Assembly: GCA_039621445.1 (NCBI GenBank)
Contig: CP154956.1
Location: forward strand, 81,526,474 to 81,590,473
DNA length: 64,000 nt
Direction of reading: 5' to 3'
Source: Euglena gracilis
Lineage: Eukaryota > Euglenida > Euglenophyceae > Euglenales
In this document: positions 46,807 through 59,900 of the stretch, one piece after another
Layout: each line of letters opens with the position of its first letter
Position numbering within the stretch: position 1 is the first letter of the stretch
Translations under genes and position numbers: made by a program
The notes under the pieces: generated by a model
What the model was told of the DNA's origin: nothing
Databases searched by the model: none
The model's input: only the letters and a program-made list of their open reading frames with translations

Positions 46807-48623
46807 AACCCACCCAAATAACACCCCCCCCATGTGTTTTTTGAGCACGCGAGCTGGGGGGGTGTGTTATTTGGGGGGTGAAATTTTTATATGGAAAACC
46901 AAAGGAAAACAGGGGGGGTGTTACAGGTTGCCAACACAAAAAACATACCCCCCCTGACAGCACGAAAAACATACCCCCCATCTGGTGAGTAAAGCTATAA
47001 GCAGCAATGCGGCCAATCAAGCGCTGGATTTGCCGCGAGTGCAACCGTCATGCAAAAGGGCGGGGTATGGGAAGGTCAGCAGCGGGTGTGTCCGCAATGA
47101 CAGCCCGCATGAGGTTAGGCATGCTGTCATAAAATGCTTTGACCTGTTCGGGGGAGATTTCTGCGAAGGCAGCTTGCAGAGCAGACCACAACTGGTCTTT
47201 GCCCGCAAACACATGCCCACGCAACTTGTGCAGCACCATGGGCCACAAATGTTCAATGGGGTAAAGGTCTGGCGATTGTGGTGGCCAAACCCCTCCTTTG
47301 AAGCGCAGCACTCGCTTCCGCCTCAGCAACGCTGTGGTACTCCGCGCACGGTGGGGAGAAGCCCCGTCCTGCTGGAAGCGGTAGCTCGCAGTCCTGCACA
47401 ATGGATGAAGCATTCACAATGGGACAAAGTTATTTGGTCCGATGAGAAAATATTCAAAATCAGGCCAATGGGGAAAACCAGGTAAGGCATTTAACATCCA
47501 TGGAGTTGCAAATGGATGCTTTTTTTTGCTCAGGTGCTGGATCAAGAAAGGGGATAACCACTATCTGCCGAAATATGTGGTGCCCACCGTTGCCCACCCA
47601 GAAGGTGTGATGGTCTGGGCGGCAATGGATGCCACGGGCGGTATTTGTTTGGGGCGCTGCCCAACAACAGTTGATCAAGCCGAGTACAGAGGATCCTTGG
47701 GACCGCCCTGAGTTTCATTCACAGAAGGTGCGTGGAACCATTCTTTCCTGTGCCCTAATGCCCAACCTTGTTCCTCCGGTTCCAATGTTTAAATGTTATG
47801 TCGAATATTGGCATGCAAACACCAGGGGTTTTCGCTTGTTCACCGAGGACAGTGATGGCTTCCTTGTTGCGGTTTGGCAGCACAAGCCCGCCTTCCGTAG
47901 GATTGTACGGATGAATTCTGGAGATGGTTTCGGCGGTATCTGAAATTTACAAAAATAAAGCACATGCATAACGATTGGCAAACACGCCTTAACCACTGCC
48001 CCTGCTGGGCGGGCTAACAATGCGGTGCTAACTCAGAGGAAATGCTCGTCGGCGATTTGTTTGCAACTCCAAAAAGGGGTTTTCATTGCCATTTTTAATA
48101 TACCTCTTCGAAATCTGTGGGAATTAAGGAATGGAATATAATTTATTGCAAGCGTCGCACACCGTGCTGAATATTTCTTTGCCTTTTGCTGATTGGATCC
48201 CGATCCAACTTTGCGATCAAGCGTGCCGCGTTCTTTGAATCTGGATGCCATACCTGGGATAAATGGCTGGTGTGAATTGTGTACAAGCCGGGTATATACC
48301 TTGTACTGTAGCTTTGGATATTTTCTCGTGATTTGCAATCTTATTGAGCGACCAGGGTGGAACAAAAGAGAGATACGTCTCCACGCGCTTGCGCAAAGCC
48401 GCTCTGTCGGCAGTGCTCATTTTTTGGGGCATGAGAGCAATTGGGGACAAAATGGAAAGGGGAATTTGTTTTTTGGGGGGTATGTTTTTTGTGCTGTCAG
48501 GGGGGGTATGCTTTTTGTGTTGGCAACCTGTATTTGTGCGCTCGAAATCGGCCCCCGAGGGGGGGTGTTATTTGGTGGGGGGGGGGTGTTAATTGGGGCG
48601 GTGTGTTATTTGGGAGGGGGGTT
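46807..48623 (-). mobile_element. Tc1/mariner-type transposon, defective, TA duplication
   Basis: TA flanks both ends (46805-46806 and 48624-48625). The inverted ends begin AACCCACCCAAATAACACC on the left and AACCCCCCTCCCAAATAACA on the right, followed on both sides by AAAAAACATACCCCCC and TGACAGCAC blocks, giving inverted regions of about 170 bases. Transposase pieces inside are broken and partly inverted (see the pseudogene entry). The element lies between the 45-kb exons and the membrane protein gene. Confidence 0.85.
47048..48420 (-). pseudogene. Tc1-type transposase, frameshifted, central segment inverted
   Basis: Minus strand, N to C: first helix-turn-helix from Met at 48420 (MSTADRAALRKRVETYLSF); a frame change; GTLDRKVGSGS at about 48240; the second DNA-binding part (FIRTILRKAG, at about 47910-47800); then, from 47413, the C-terminal catalytic part with FQQDGASPHRA and WPPQSPDLYPIEHLW. 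The expected middle block, containing the first catalytic Asp (VIWSDEKIFKI) and VMVWAAMDATGG, is on the plus strand at about 47400-47705. That segment also holds a 52-base GT-AG intron (47482-47533). The gene cannot encode a complete transposase. Confidence 0.8.
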
Positions 48624-48839
48624 TACCACCCCCTGGCGTGAAAAAAATTGTTTCCAGAAATTTTTTTAAAACATAAAACACTGCGCGCAAAAAACCAAAA
48701 GGTGATCGTGCTCAACGAATGTGCAATGCAATAATGAGCAACCTTGGGAATCAACAAAATGCATATTTTCCAACCTCAATCAATGGGGTTGGGGTGGTCT
48801 GCCACCCCACCATGTCGGGCTTTCTCCCATTCATCCCTG

Positions 48840-49625
48840 GGCTTTGGGCAGGACTGCACCCGCCATTGGGGCCCATTCGGTGCCAAGAAGGTGGTCGGCA
48901 GACAGCTGCTGGAGGCGAAGGGCAGGCGGGCGCAGTCGGACCACGGTGGGAGATGGCAGCTGGAACGCGGCGGGGGAGGGGGAAATACTGGCAAGCCACC
49001 AGGTGCCAAAGTTTTTTGTCTATAATACATATAAAACATGTAAAAACAAAATGTATATAATACAAAGACAGACATTGCAACGTTTCTGTCGGTGAGCACC
49101 TTGGAGGAGCGAATGCAGACCACACCGAAACACACGGGGACCAGACCTGGAAAAAAATATTAATTTTTTTTATTGTATGGCATGGTAATAGGTGTCTTCC
49201 TTCTCCCCTATTCAAAATGCTCCTTGGGCGAGAGGGTAGAGGCAGGGCTGTATGGGAGGGCTGGTGGGGGTGGAGGGGTGTACCAGTTGCTGGATTCCAG
49301 GGCAACACCCACCGCTCCACGAGCTCCAGGGCACAGGTGTTCTTCGGAGGCAAATGCGAGGAATTGCCGAGCAGGCAAACAAGACTCTGCGCACTAACCA
49401 TCCCAGGGATTGGGCCCCGGGAGTCAACCTTTCCGAGGCGGGACAATATGGGTGCGTCAAATTTGCCATCGGAGCCTTGGCATGGCATGGTTTTCTTTAC
49501 CCCCGCGAAGAACTGCCGTGCTCTATGCCCCCGCTCAGCCACGCCACAAGCCCCCCGAGCAGCACCGCCACCACCGTGCACCCCAACGTTGGGGGACGAC
49601 GGCCGCGGCCACGGCCGCGGGCCAT
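48840..49625 (-). CDS. Probable membrane or secretory protein, several exons (not recognised)
   Basis: The first exon, 49625-49501, starts at Met with a basic stretch (MARGRGRGRRPP) then a hydrophobic helix (LGCTVVAVLLGGLVAWLSGG), like a signal anchor, and ends at a GTAAAG donor. Further candidate exons on the same strand: about 49383-49300 (CALELVERW), 49155 to about 49060 after a polyT-CAG acceptor (PVCFGVVCIRSS), and about 48985-48845 (SPTVVRLRPPALRLQQLS). Phases between them were not all reconciled, so the order is a proposal. No family was recognised. Confidence 0.4.
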
Positions 49626-49739
49626 GCGATGGGGTGGACGGGGGACCGGCGCCCCACCCCGCCCCCCGCCGTGGGGGAGGTCGGGCCGGACGGAAGGTGG
49701 CGAGACCTGAGGGCCCAGCAAACAAGGTGACAGAGAAAT

Positions 49740-51315
49740 GAGCCGGGGGGCCTTTAAAAGAATGCCGCCCAAAAGGAGTGCCGGCTGCCCGTAGCACTGT
49801 CTCCACTGACCTGGACAACAACATACCTCCCCCCAAATAATCCCCCCCCCTTGGGGTCCGACTTCGGCCGCCAAATTAATACCCCCCCCCCTTGGGGTCC
49901 GACTTCGGCCACCGAAATAATACCCCCCCCCCCCTGGTTTCGGGCCGAAGGCCCGGGTTTTTGACCTGAAAATGTAGGTAAAAATCACAATATCTGACAA
50001 CAAATTACGGAAAAAAATCGATTTTTCTGGATCATCTGGCCTCCAAAAATGCTAAATTTTATGAGAAAGTACAAAAAATGACCCAAAAGGGGGGTGTTTT
50101 GGGTGCTATTTTGGGTCCCACGGGACTTCGAAAATTTTCGAAAATTTTTGGGAAATAATACCCCCCCCCCAAATAATACCCCCCCTCGGGCCAGGACTTC
50201 GGGCGAAAAAATAATACCCGTGGGGGGTATTACTTGGGGGGATTACCTCAAAAGACCATCATTACCGGTGAGAATTTGTACATCAAAATGTCCACTTGTT
50301 TTTTTTAAAAAAAACAAATGTCCAACACACAGGCATCTTCCTGCTGCCTGTTTATCCTTTTGAAACCTGTGTGTTCTGAAGTGTAAATGCAATCTTCAGG
50401 GGATTGGGGATTGGGGTGAGACCATACATGAACTAAGTGACCCCGGAGCAAAACCCTGGAGGCAAGACTGTACATGAAGGCCGGGGGTGGGTTATGTTCA
50501 CAGCAGCCATATTCTGGGGGGGGGGGGGGCGCATGGGGGGACCCGGGTGCGACCTTCGGGGAAAGTTGGGGTTATGGATGGAGATGGGGTTACGTTCCGA
50601 CTGGCCTCCCGTCGGGCTCCCGTTTCTCGAAAGTTAGGGAGAAGGCCGCATTCCGGACACATTTGGGCAGAATTTGGGCCGAATTCGGGCATTTAGGCAA
50701 AATGATTTTTTCAAGAAATCTTCCCAAACAGGGCACCTAACTCCCCGACTGGCTTGGTCCCTAAAATTGGCCGATTTTCGGCGTGTCGGTCCTCACCCTA
50801 ACCCTTTTCCTAAAAACAAGCACCAACCCTCCCCGAATTCGCCGGCGGTTGCCCGGATCCGGGGCGTTGGCCACAGCGTGCCGGACCGAAAAGCCAGAAA
50901 GTCGGACCGAGGTCACCCCGTACGACCCCCCCCCCCCCGGGTATTCTAAACGCCCCCCTCCCCCCGGGGCGTTTAGGATATGGCTGCCAAAAATCCTTCC
51001 GCACCGATGGGGTGGGGGGTCCACCAGGACGGTGGGGGGGGGGTCGTTCCCCACCACCCATGGGGTTCTGTGGATTCCGGTTCAGTCCTGCCCGGGTAAC
51101 CCGCCCACCCACGTTTTTTGATTTCCCGTCCGCCGTTGCGCCAACCCTCCTCCAACGATGCTTCCTTCCGGCCGGGGGTGCATCCCTTGGGGGTGGTGGG
51201 TGGGTCGAAATCTAGTGGATGGGTTTAGACCCCTGAGGGGGTGTCTCAGAGCAGGGTGAATGAAATCGCTGGGCGGAGGAAATTACACAATGCAGACTGA
51301 TCCCTGCAGTCAAGC
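49740..51315. other. Repeat-rich interval without recognised genes
   Basis: 49850-50240 carries AAATAATACCCCCCC arms in both orientations around an AT-rich core. 50500-50530 is polyG. 50740-50830 and 56700-56810 both contain CCTAACCCT-like sequence. 50920-51060 is a CCCCCGGG/TTTAGGATATGGC block with polyG/polyC arms. Nothing here has coding bias. Confidence 0.5.
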
Positions 51316-51318
51316 CTT

Positions 51319-53843
51319 TTAGAATTGGGCCGCGTCAATGCTGCACAGCACAGGGCATTGATCCACATGGTATGGCTCCGTGTGGTGAGGGGGGCGGGTA
51401 GGGTCAGGGCCGGGTTCAGAGAGCGGCGTGAGGGCGTTGTGGGGCCAGCAGAGGAAAGGCGGTGACCCAGCTGGTGCTCGCAACGTCCAAATCGTTGCGA
51501 GCACCGGGCCAGGCTTCTGTTTACCGACCGACAGGAGTGCCTTCTGCTGCAGGGTGTTTGCCCAAAGCAGGCCAGCCCCCGGGGTCAGTTAGGGACCCGG
51601 TAAACCAATTGACGTCGAAAATGACCATTTCTGGGCCCCCGGCGCCTTCGGCGCCAGAGGGGGGGGGGCTAGAGCACCACCCACCACAAAACTTGACCCC
51701 CCCCCTGGGTGGTCGAAAGTGCCCTACCCCCCTGCCTGCCCATAGCACCTCAGGGGGGGGGGGGGCGAGCTTCCTCAAAAAGAAGCCTGCGTTGGTTGGG
51801 ATGGAATGACTGGGAGGAGGGTGGCGGAATCAGAACCGTAATGGGTGGGACGTGGGCAGACCGAGCACATGTGCACGTTTTGAACAGATCTGCTTCCGTG
51901 GACATTGTCCAGAAAGAGGGAATGGCCTGGACCCCCGAAAGAAACCAAATCTGCATCCGAGAGACCTGGAGCAGAAAACATCAGATTGAAATGCATCCGG
52001 CGTTGTTGAGGGCTCAAATGCAGCCAAGTTGCAGCAGGGAGGAGGTTCCTGGGGTCCTATGAGGTTCGCCCATACTTGGGTTAGACATCGAAACCGAACA
52101 CAGCGGGCAGGTGGAAAAACAGACACAGATGAGTTGGGATGGACGAGAGCATGAGAAGCACTGCAAAGGCAGGGGGGGCATGGGGGAGACACACAATTGA
52201 AAGGGAGAGCCCTAAAAGGCCAGTGTGGTTAGATAGACAGGCTGGAGGCGAAAAGAGTTGGAGGAGTGTCACTTACCAGCCGGAGAAAATGCCGTCGTTG
52301 CTGACTGCCGGGCTGGAGGGGGGCCGGCCGCCCCGGCCCCCTTGCCGGTGCGGGTTGCCGGCGAGGGCGATGACGGACGAGACGTGGGGGCAGGGCGGCT
52401 CCGACCGGGGTTGCCACCCCGGAGGGCGGAGAAGAAATGCCGCTGCTGGCCATGCAATGAAAATTGGGCGCCTGCACTCCCGGGAGGGAGTTGTGCAAAG
52501 GCGGATCAGCCCACCCACGGCTTTCTGGGGAAAAAAGACAGGACCAAGAAGGGGAGCAGAGCCGACTCCGGCGAGGACAACAACCATTGAAACAAAACCT
52601 TCAAAATCTTGCAACTTTGCCGTCCCGACTCACTCACCTCCTGACAGGGTGTGCATATTTGCCCGCTGTTTCGCGATCTTTCTTCTCTCAAACGAGGTTT
52701 CGCCGCCTTTGGATTCTCATTCTGCATGCCCAATCATTGAACCGGAGTCCTTTCTCAGACTCACTGGGGCGGATTCTGAAAAACAATTCAATCACAATAA
52801 CAATAGCGAAAGAGGTCTGTTAAGGGCGGCCAGCCCTGTGTGGGAGCAACCATGAGGCAGGTGGGCCGACGGAGACCCTCGAGGGCGGTACACAAGGGGC
52901 GTCACAAACCTCTCCCTCCCTCCCCTACTCTGGCATCCGCCACGCAATCAAAACTGTTTCGCAGAATGGGACAAAATATCATTGTGTGGGCGTGTACCGT
53001 GTGCCGAAGCATGTGCACCCATCAGGGGAATCACAACGCATGAGAATGCCATGACAACAACCAAAATTGTGTGGTTGAGTGGGGAGCATGAGGGCAGGTC
53101 AGCAAAATTGCCGGGGGGTGCCAGATAGCATTTATATTTTTGACAACCCAACGACAAAAATTTTCTGAACAAAAATACATTCTTTTTTTTAAAAAAACAC
53201 CGGAGGACAGGTAATTGAGCACAGAGGGGAGGACAGTTTCCAGGGCAAGGTTGAGGCGGGCGGGGGGCAGTGAGCGCCAAAGATTGGGGTGAGAATGATC
53301 AGCATGAGGCGTCCCTCGGACGCCCATGGGACGAGGACCGACCTGTTGTCCGCGGCCTTGTCTCCACTGCGTATAGCATGGGAATCCCCTCGGGGGAACT
53401 CGGGACACCTGCGGGTGGCGAGACAAGGAAAGAGAATCCCTCATTTTCAGGCCACCTGCAGAATTGTATTGTGACCCGCCCCAACCGCTGAGGGTCCGAC
53501 CAGGGTTCGATATCAGTGCAGGTGGGGGGTCGGACCTTCGTCCTCCAGTGCAGGGGGGACCCCCCCCACCTAAACGGTGGTGGGTGACTGATTTTTTAGA
53601 AAGAAGCCTGATGGAGAGCATGGCTTTGTGCCACCGGGAAAGCACAAAGGGGGCCCAACTGGACGATCTTTTTGTTGTCACGGAAAAGCAAGGAAAATAA
53701 TACGAAAAAAATGACGGAAAACCACGAAAACACAAAAAAATACGAATGAGAATATGGGTTTCCCAGCAAGAAACAGAGGTAATCTCTGGTAATGTGTTGT
53801 GTGTTTTGTCTGTGTGTGTTTGTTGTGTAGTGTGTGTGTGTGT

Positions 53844-53914
<71 letters not shown>

Positions 53915-56900
53915 CGCGTTGCCAGATTTTTTGTCACCTTCGCATTGAAAAATTGTGTGTAATTCGAAAGATGATGGGGTGGTTTCACTTTTTTTTATCA
54001 GCAGCGGACAACGTATCCAAAGAAACCTCTCACATCAAGCTGTTCAATCAGCGACAGGAGACCCGGGCTTCTCCAGTCCACGGATTGATTATCTCCTTTC
54101 TAATTAATATTTGTTTTAACGTTATTATTTGGTTGTAAAAAAGGGTTGCTGAAAGCCAAAACACACCGAAAACAAATGCATATTTATGTGCTTCGTCTCC
54201 AGGGCCAGTTTCCACTGGGGACTTAGCCAGCCCAGCTCCGAGCTGGACCCAGGGTTCGATAAAAGGAGGGTGTACGGGGTTTAGGTGGGGGGTGTCAACC
54301 CCCCCCCCTGCCCCTGGACCGGGGGCGGTCCCCGCCCCACCTGCCAAGGGGGGTCCGGACCGACTGCGGGGCGACCCGCAACCCCCTGAAAAAGTCAAGT
54401 TTCCCTCCGGCGCTTCAGTGCAAATATTTTTGCCCAAAGAGTGCAGAAAAATGACAGGTTCGGCCGTTTTGTGGGGACGAAAATTTTCGTCCTGGCGCGA
54501 AGTGCCGGGTTACCAACCCCGAGGGGAGTGCCCTGCCCATAGCAGGCACACCCGATCCCAATGCCTGCCGACCAACCAAATTTCCTTTGAAAATGCCGTA
54601 ATACAGCCCCGGCACCTTCAGCGCCGGGGGGTGTGCTATAGCACTGCCCACCCCAAAACCCGACGCCCCCAAGGGGTCAAAGGTGCCCCACCCCCCTGCC
54701 TGCCCATAGCACCCCCCAGGGGGATGCGCACTTCCTTAAAAAGAAGCCTGCTCTCCATCCCCGTTCCAGGTTTCTCAACAACTCTCACCTGTTTCAAAGG
54801 CTTTTTCTTGAGGGTCGCTGATGCCAAACGCCCAACAATATACAATGGCTGCACACAATGAACAGGAGGCATGACCTTCAAAAAATTATATGAAAAGAGT
54901 CATTGTGGAAAAAAATTCATTTGTGATTGTTTGTGATTTTGGGGAAAGCCCCAACTGCATTCAAAGTTTGCAGGTTTGCCCAAAAACAAACGCTAGTGCT
55001 GGTTTGTGATTTCCCCCCCATCTTTCATGGTGCGGAATAGAGAAAATCCCTGCTTGCGCACACGACACATGCACGTCCATACGTGCGCACACCCGGCGCT
55101 GGCGTCGGGCCCGCCGCGTACCGGGCGGGCAGGAAGTCGTGCTCCCGCTGCGGCGGGGCCTCCTCCACCACCAGCCACTCGTCCTCGGGCTGGGGCTCCG
55201 GCACCGGCACTTTGGGCCGCAGCCGGGACCGCACGAGCTCCCCACGCTGGCCGGTGCCTGGGAGGATGGTGAGGGTAACGCCCAACCCTGGCGTGGGGTG
55301 TTTGTTGGCCGGGGAGAGCCCTGCGACAAAGTTATGTTGCAACCTTTGCGGGAATTTGGTGCAATTTGATTATTATCAATCGTTTCTCAAAAGAAGGGGC
55401 ACATTTAACATATTTTGACTCCGGGGCCACGCTCGTTGCTAAGGTCGGGTATTTCAAAATGAACGCCTTTCATGTGCGGAATCATACAAAGAAGCAAGAC
55501 CGCAATGCGAATCCTCAAAGACGCGATGCAAAATGCTAAAGACACAAAAAAAAACACCCAAAAAGAGTATAAAATCAATTTATACAATCTGGCCATGTGA
55601 CAAAAATGGGGGGGAAAACATGATGTTCGTTAATTTGGAAACATACATACTTTTTGTTTGAAACTGTGGGCCGAAATTTCAAGAAATGACAAAAGTTGAG
55701 AAGATCTTCCCAGAAAAAGAGACAGAACAAACTGTGGAATTTTCTAAAACATTTCCCGCAGAATTACTTAAAAAATGCAGCATTACTAAATGCAGAAAAT
55801 ATTAAAAAAATGTAAACTAAAAAAAATGTAATTTTACTAATAATACTGCAGCAGAATCATTAAAACGAAAACTGGCGGGGGAAAAAAGCACAAAAAACCA
55901 CAAAAAATGTATGTTTGTACTCTTCAAAAAGGCAGCCAGAACCCACCCATTGCCCGGCACACAGGTGTGTGCAAAACTGTACAGGAAAGCATCATCAGGG
56001 GGGGGGGGTCGATTTGAGGGGACCACCACCATGAAAGAAAACCTGAAATTGGACAACCTTTCAAAAGAGGGAAGGAGAGGTAAGAGAAAGGGCAGCAAAA
56101 CCTCCACCCCAACAGGATGGAGGGGGCACTCCCACCCTCCACCCACAGGGCTTACCATCCGTCCTGAGGGGTGTGCTTTAACACGACGGAGCCGAAACCA
56201 GATGACAAAAAATGGCAATTCCAACCAGGGTTTTTTTTTTAAGTCTTGGACCCTGGCGGGGAGGGTGGGTCCCGCCGAGCCCCCCTGGGGGGGTCCCTCC
56301 AGGGGGGGAGTCCCTCCAGGGGGGGAGTCCCTCCAGGGGGGGGGGTCCCTCCAGGGGGGGGTTCCCTCCAGGGGGGGTCCCTCCAGGGGGGGGGGGTCCC
56401 TCCAGGGGGGGGGTCCCGCCAAGGGGGGGGGGTCCGTCCAGGGGGATGAACTTTTGGCGCCGAAGGCGCCAAAAGTTTTTGAAAAGGTGCTATTTTTAGC
56501 ATTTTTCGCGATTTCTGGCCGTTTTCGGGGAAAAGACATTCAAAAAATTGCAGCTGCTTCAGTATTTTCATTTGCAAAGATTTCGAAAAAAATATATATT
56601 TTATAATTGTGTGCAGGAAGATTTTACTTGCCCCCCCCCCGGGGGGCAAGTAAGATATCCAGGGGGGGTCAAAAAATTTTGCAGTGTTGATGGAGGAATG
56701 TTAGGGTTAGGAGTTCGGCCTAACTTTAGGACTAACTTGTGCACCTAACATTCGTCTATAAGTTAGGCCTAAAGTTAGGCCGAACTCCTGACCCTAACCC
56801 TATTCCATCAATAACCCAGATTTTTCATATCAATAAACCAACATTTTCCGCCGACCCCCCCCCCCTGGAGATTTGGCCCCCGGGGGGCCAAATAAAATCT

Positions 56901-59900
56901 TGCTGCCAATTGGAGGAATTATAATATCTAATACTATATACTAAAATGATATATAAAACTGCATATATAATTTATTTCAAATGATTGAGAAGCAGACAAA
57001 GCTAAGAGCTGGGTTAAATACAAACTACAGCCACTGGAGTTCCACACAAAAGGTACTAAAAAAGAAAACATTGCCAAAATGACCCTTTTAATTGAGAGAA
57101 ATCAGCCGTTCAGAAGCCACCCTTCATGATGCAGTCACACCTCTGAGTGTCCGCTGCTGCGGCTGCGATGCAATCCTCTCCGGGGCGGAGGCCGTCGACT
57201 TCTGGGCGACCCGCTTGAAAGGACCCCGCACGGGGGATGGGGTCGGGGCGGTGCGTGGAAGGGAGAGGAAGCCCCCTCCCTTCGCTTTAACCAAATGGGC
57301 CTGGGCCTTGCTCTGCAATGGAGCTGGTTCCTGAAACAATAGACCTGGTATAAATATATGTCTGGAGTGAACGTGCCTCTTGACCTGGCAGCACAGAAAA
57401 GGGGAAAAATCTCAGAGGTGGGGGTGGCGATCAGATGACAAGCCATATGTTTTGAAATTGTTAGGCAAATCAGGCGACTGTGCACATCAAAAGTGACTGA
57501 GGAGGTCGAGTTCTGTAAAGCAAATAGCAACCACTGCAAAGGGGGGCAAATATAAGTGAGAAATGGTGCAAGGTTCTGAAAGGGCCTTTCAAGCACCGCC
57601 CCCCTCGGCTTGTTTAGGCTGTTGCAGAGTGGCGAGCCGGTTGGGGTGGGAACGACTTCGATACGAGGGCCCTGGAGGGGGGAGGGCAGCGATCGAAGAA
57701 GGGGACTGCGTCGCTGGGGGACTGCTGGGGTCGGCCAACCGCAGCCTGCCCAGCACCTCCCTCCCACAGCTGCCCCCCTCTCGGCAATCCTTAGGAAATC
57801 CTTAAGAAATAGCTGGGAATGTGTTTCCGGGGGGGGGGGGCGTGCCAGCTTGGCCGTGGAAACTGGAGACGGAGCCCAAAAAGTGGTCCTTTTCTGGGCT
57901 TCTGCGCGTGCGGTGCCGAAATGACTGGGCCGAGGGCCCTGGCGCTTCAACCACGTGCCAAATTGCCTCGGATCTTGGTTCCTTGGAGTGCCTGTCCAGA
58001 CAAGGAACCTGCCCCCACCCTGGAGTACCAGGCTGGTGCTGAGTGGGCTGGAACGACTATCCTGATATACTTATTACTCTGACAAAGATGTTGCGCTATC
58101 GCAAGGAAAAAGGGTGAAAAGAGGTGAGGGCAGTGAGGGTACTGGCTGACCTGATGAGACAGCACAGAGCTCACCGCTAGGGGGAAGTTAGACCGCACGG
58201 CCTGGACAGCTCAGCATCAGGCGTGAGCAGCGGTATCCAAAGCTCTGGAGGAGAATGGTCTTGCAATCTTTGGCATTCTTTTGTTCATTTCGTCCTGATA
58301 CGTCATATTGTGCTGCTGACTTTGGGATGCCCTGAAAAAAAATTGATCAGTAACGGGCATGAGAAAAGTTCCCATGATTGATTCCGTAAAACTCTTTCTT
58401 TCAACACTTGAATGAAAAAAACAAACCCAAATTCTCCTCATAACTGAACGCAAACAAAATAAGACGAGGAGCCGACAAAAAAAGCAACAAACCGTTGTCG
58501 CAAAAAAAAACGTCCCACAGAGGGGGTGTTCAGGTGTGGGGCCCGGCTGGTGCCCAACCCTGGGTGGCCCAGCTCCACGTCCTGGCGGACCACATCACGG
58601 AGGCGGCTGGTCAGGTCCCGGCGGCCATCGTCCAGAGCCCGATGGCGCTGGAGGTACTCCTGGAAGTGCGCATGTTGAACCGAGGAACGTGGGGGTACAT
58701 GTGGGTCCCCCAACTGCAAAAAAAGTTCCGACGGCGCTGCGTGCTGAGGTAGAAATACGGTTTAACGTGACTTCTGGCGGATTCCATTCCAAAAAAAAAT
58801 CAAAAAAAAAACGGACGAAAACGTTCTTGGCAGATTTGGGGGGTCAGAACCTGCTGCGCTTCGCGCCAGTCGCCGGTCGCTGGGAATAATTTTTCCACTA
58901 GCAAGCCCTGCCAGCAGACCCCCTGTGGGAGCTGCACTAGGATTTCCACAAGCCAAAATTGGTGGTGATGCTCATTGGATAAACAATGTGTCTTGATGCT
59001 CACATGCCACACATATGATACATAAACCATGTGTCGATTTGTCGATACTCCTGTGATATACAAAATGTGTTGATACTCATGATATTACATGCAATATGTG
59101 TTTTGTGCAGCAGGACATCTCTTGCGTTACACATACATCCATATGTGTGCACACACACCATAAGCACACAAGAACAATGAACACCTCTGAGGACTCGTTA
59201 ATTGTTGGGTCCGCACACTTCATCAGGTCCTGCATTAGATAGCATTGTCGACGCTGCAGTTGGAGCACTGCCTTCGTCATCTCTGCCTGAGAAATCTGCA
59301 AGCCCGAAGCAAGGGCAGGCCAGTTATGTTGCGGCTTTTTGGGTCTGTCAAAGCAGACAGTTTGCAACAAAACACAACGCACAAAGCATTGCATTTCATC
59401 GCAATATTTCCTCTACTTTGCTTTTGTTTTCCCCCATTTTATTCTATTTGTCGGGCTGTGGCATTGTGAATGTTACAATTTTTGTAAATGCTGATTTACA
59501 AAACTGTTTTTTCCCCCATGCCATCATGTGTTGGGATGGGCACGACACCCTCACCCCCATGTGTACACTGAAATCACATCATACGCCCACAGATTTCAGA
59601 TGTGGGCCTCATGTGTTGAGCACCATTTGGTACCAGATGGGAAAGATGGGCACTCTTTTTTTTTTTGAAACATCTATGCCCTCGGCAAATGTGTAGAGAT
59701 CAATACAGGCATTCTGCACAACAAAAAAAGCCATCAGCCCAGTTGACCCCTGTTGGCCCTCCCACCCATCCCTCCAAAGACCACCCCAACCCCGACCCAC
59801 CCAAATCCCGACCCAAACCGGCCTCAGGCCGCTCGCCCCCCAGGCCCCCCTGGGCAGCTCCCTCTCCTGCAGCAGCAGCTCCCGGTACCGGAGGTGGCGC

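Noticed and set aside
58536-58752. Plus-strand frame opposite the 58713-58519 exon
   Set aside because: It is also GC3-rich, but the minus frame joins in phase with its neighbours by GT-AG introns and has a charged helical composition.
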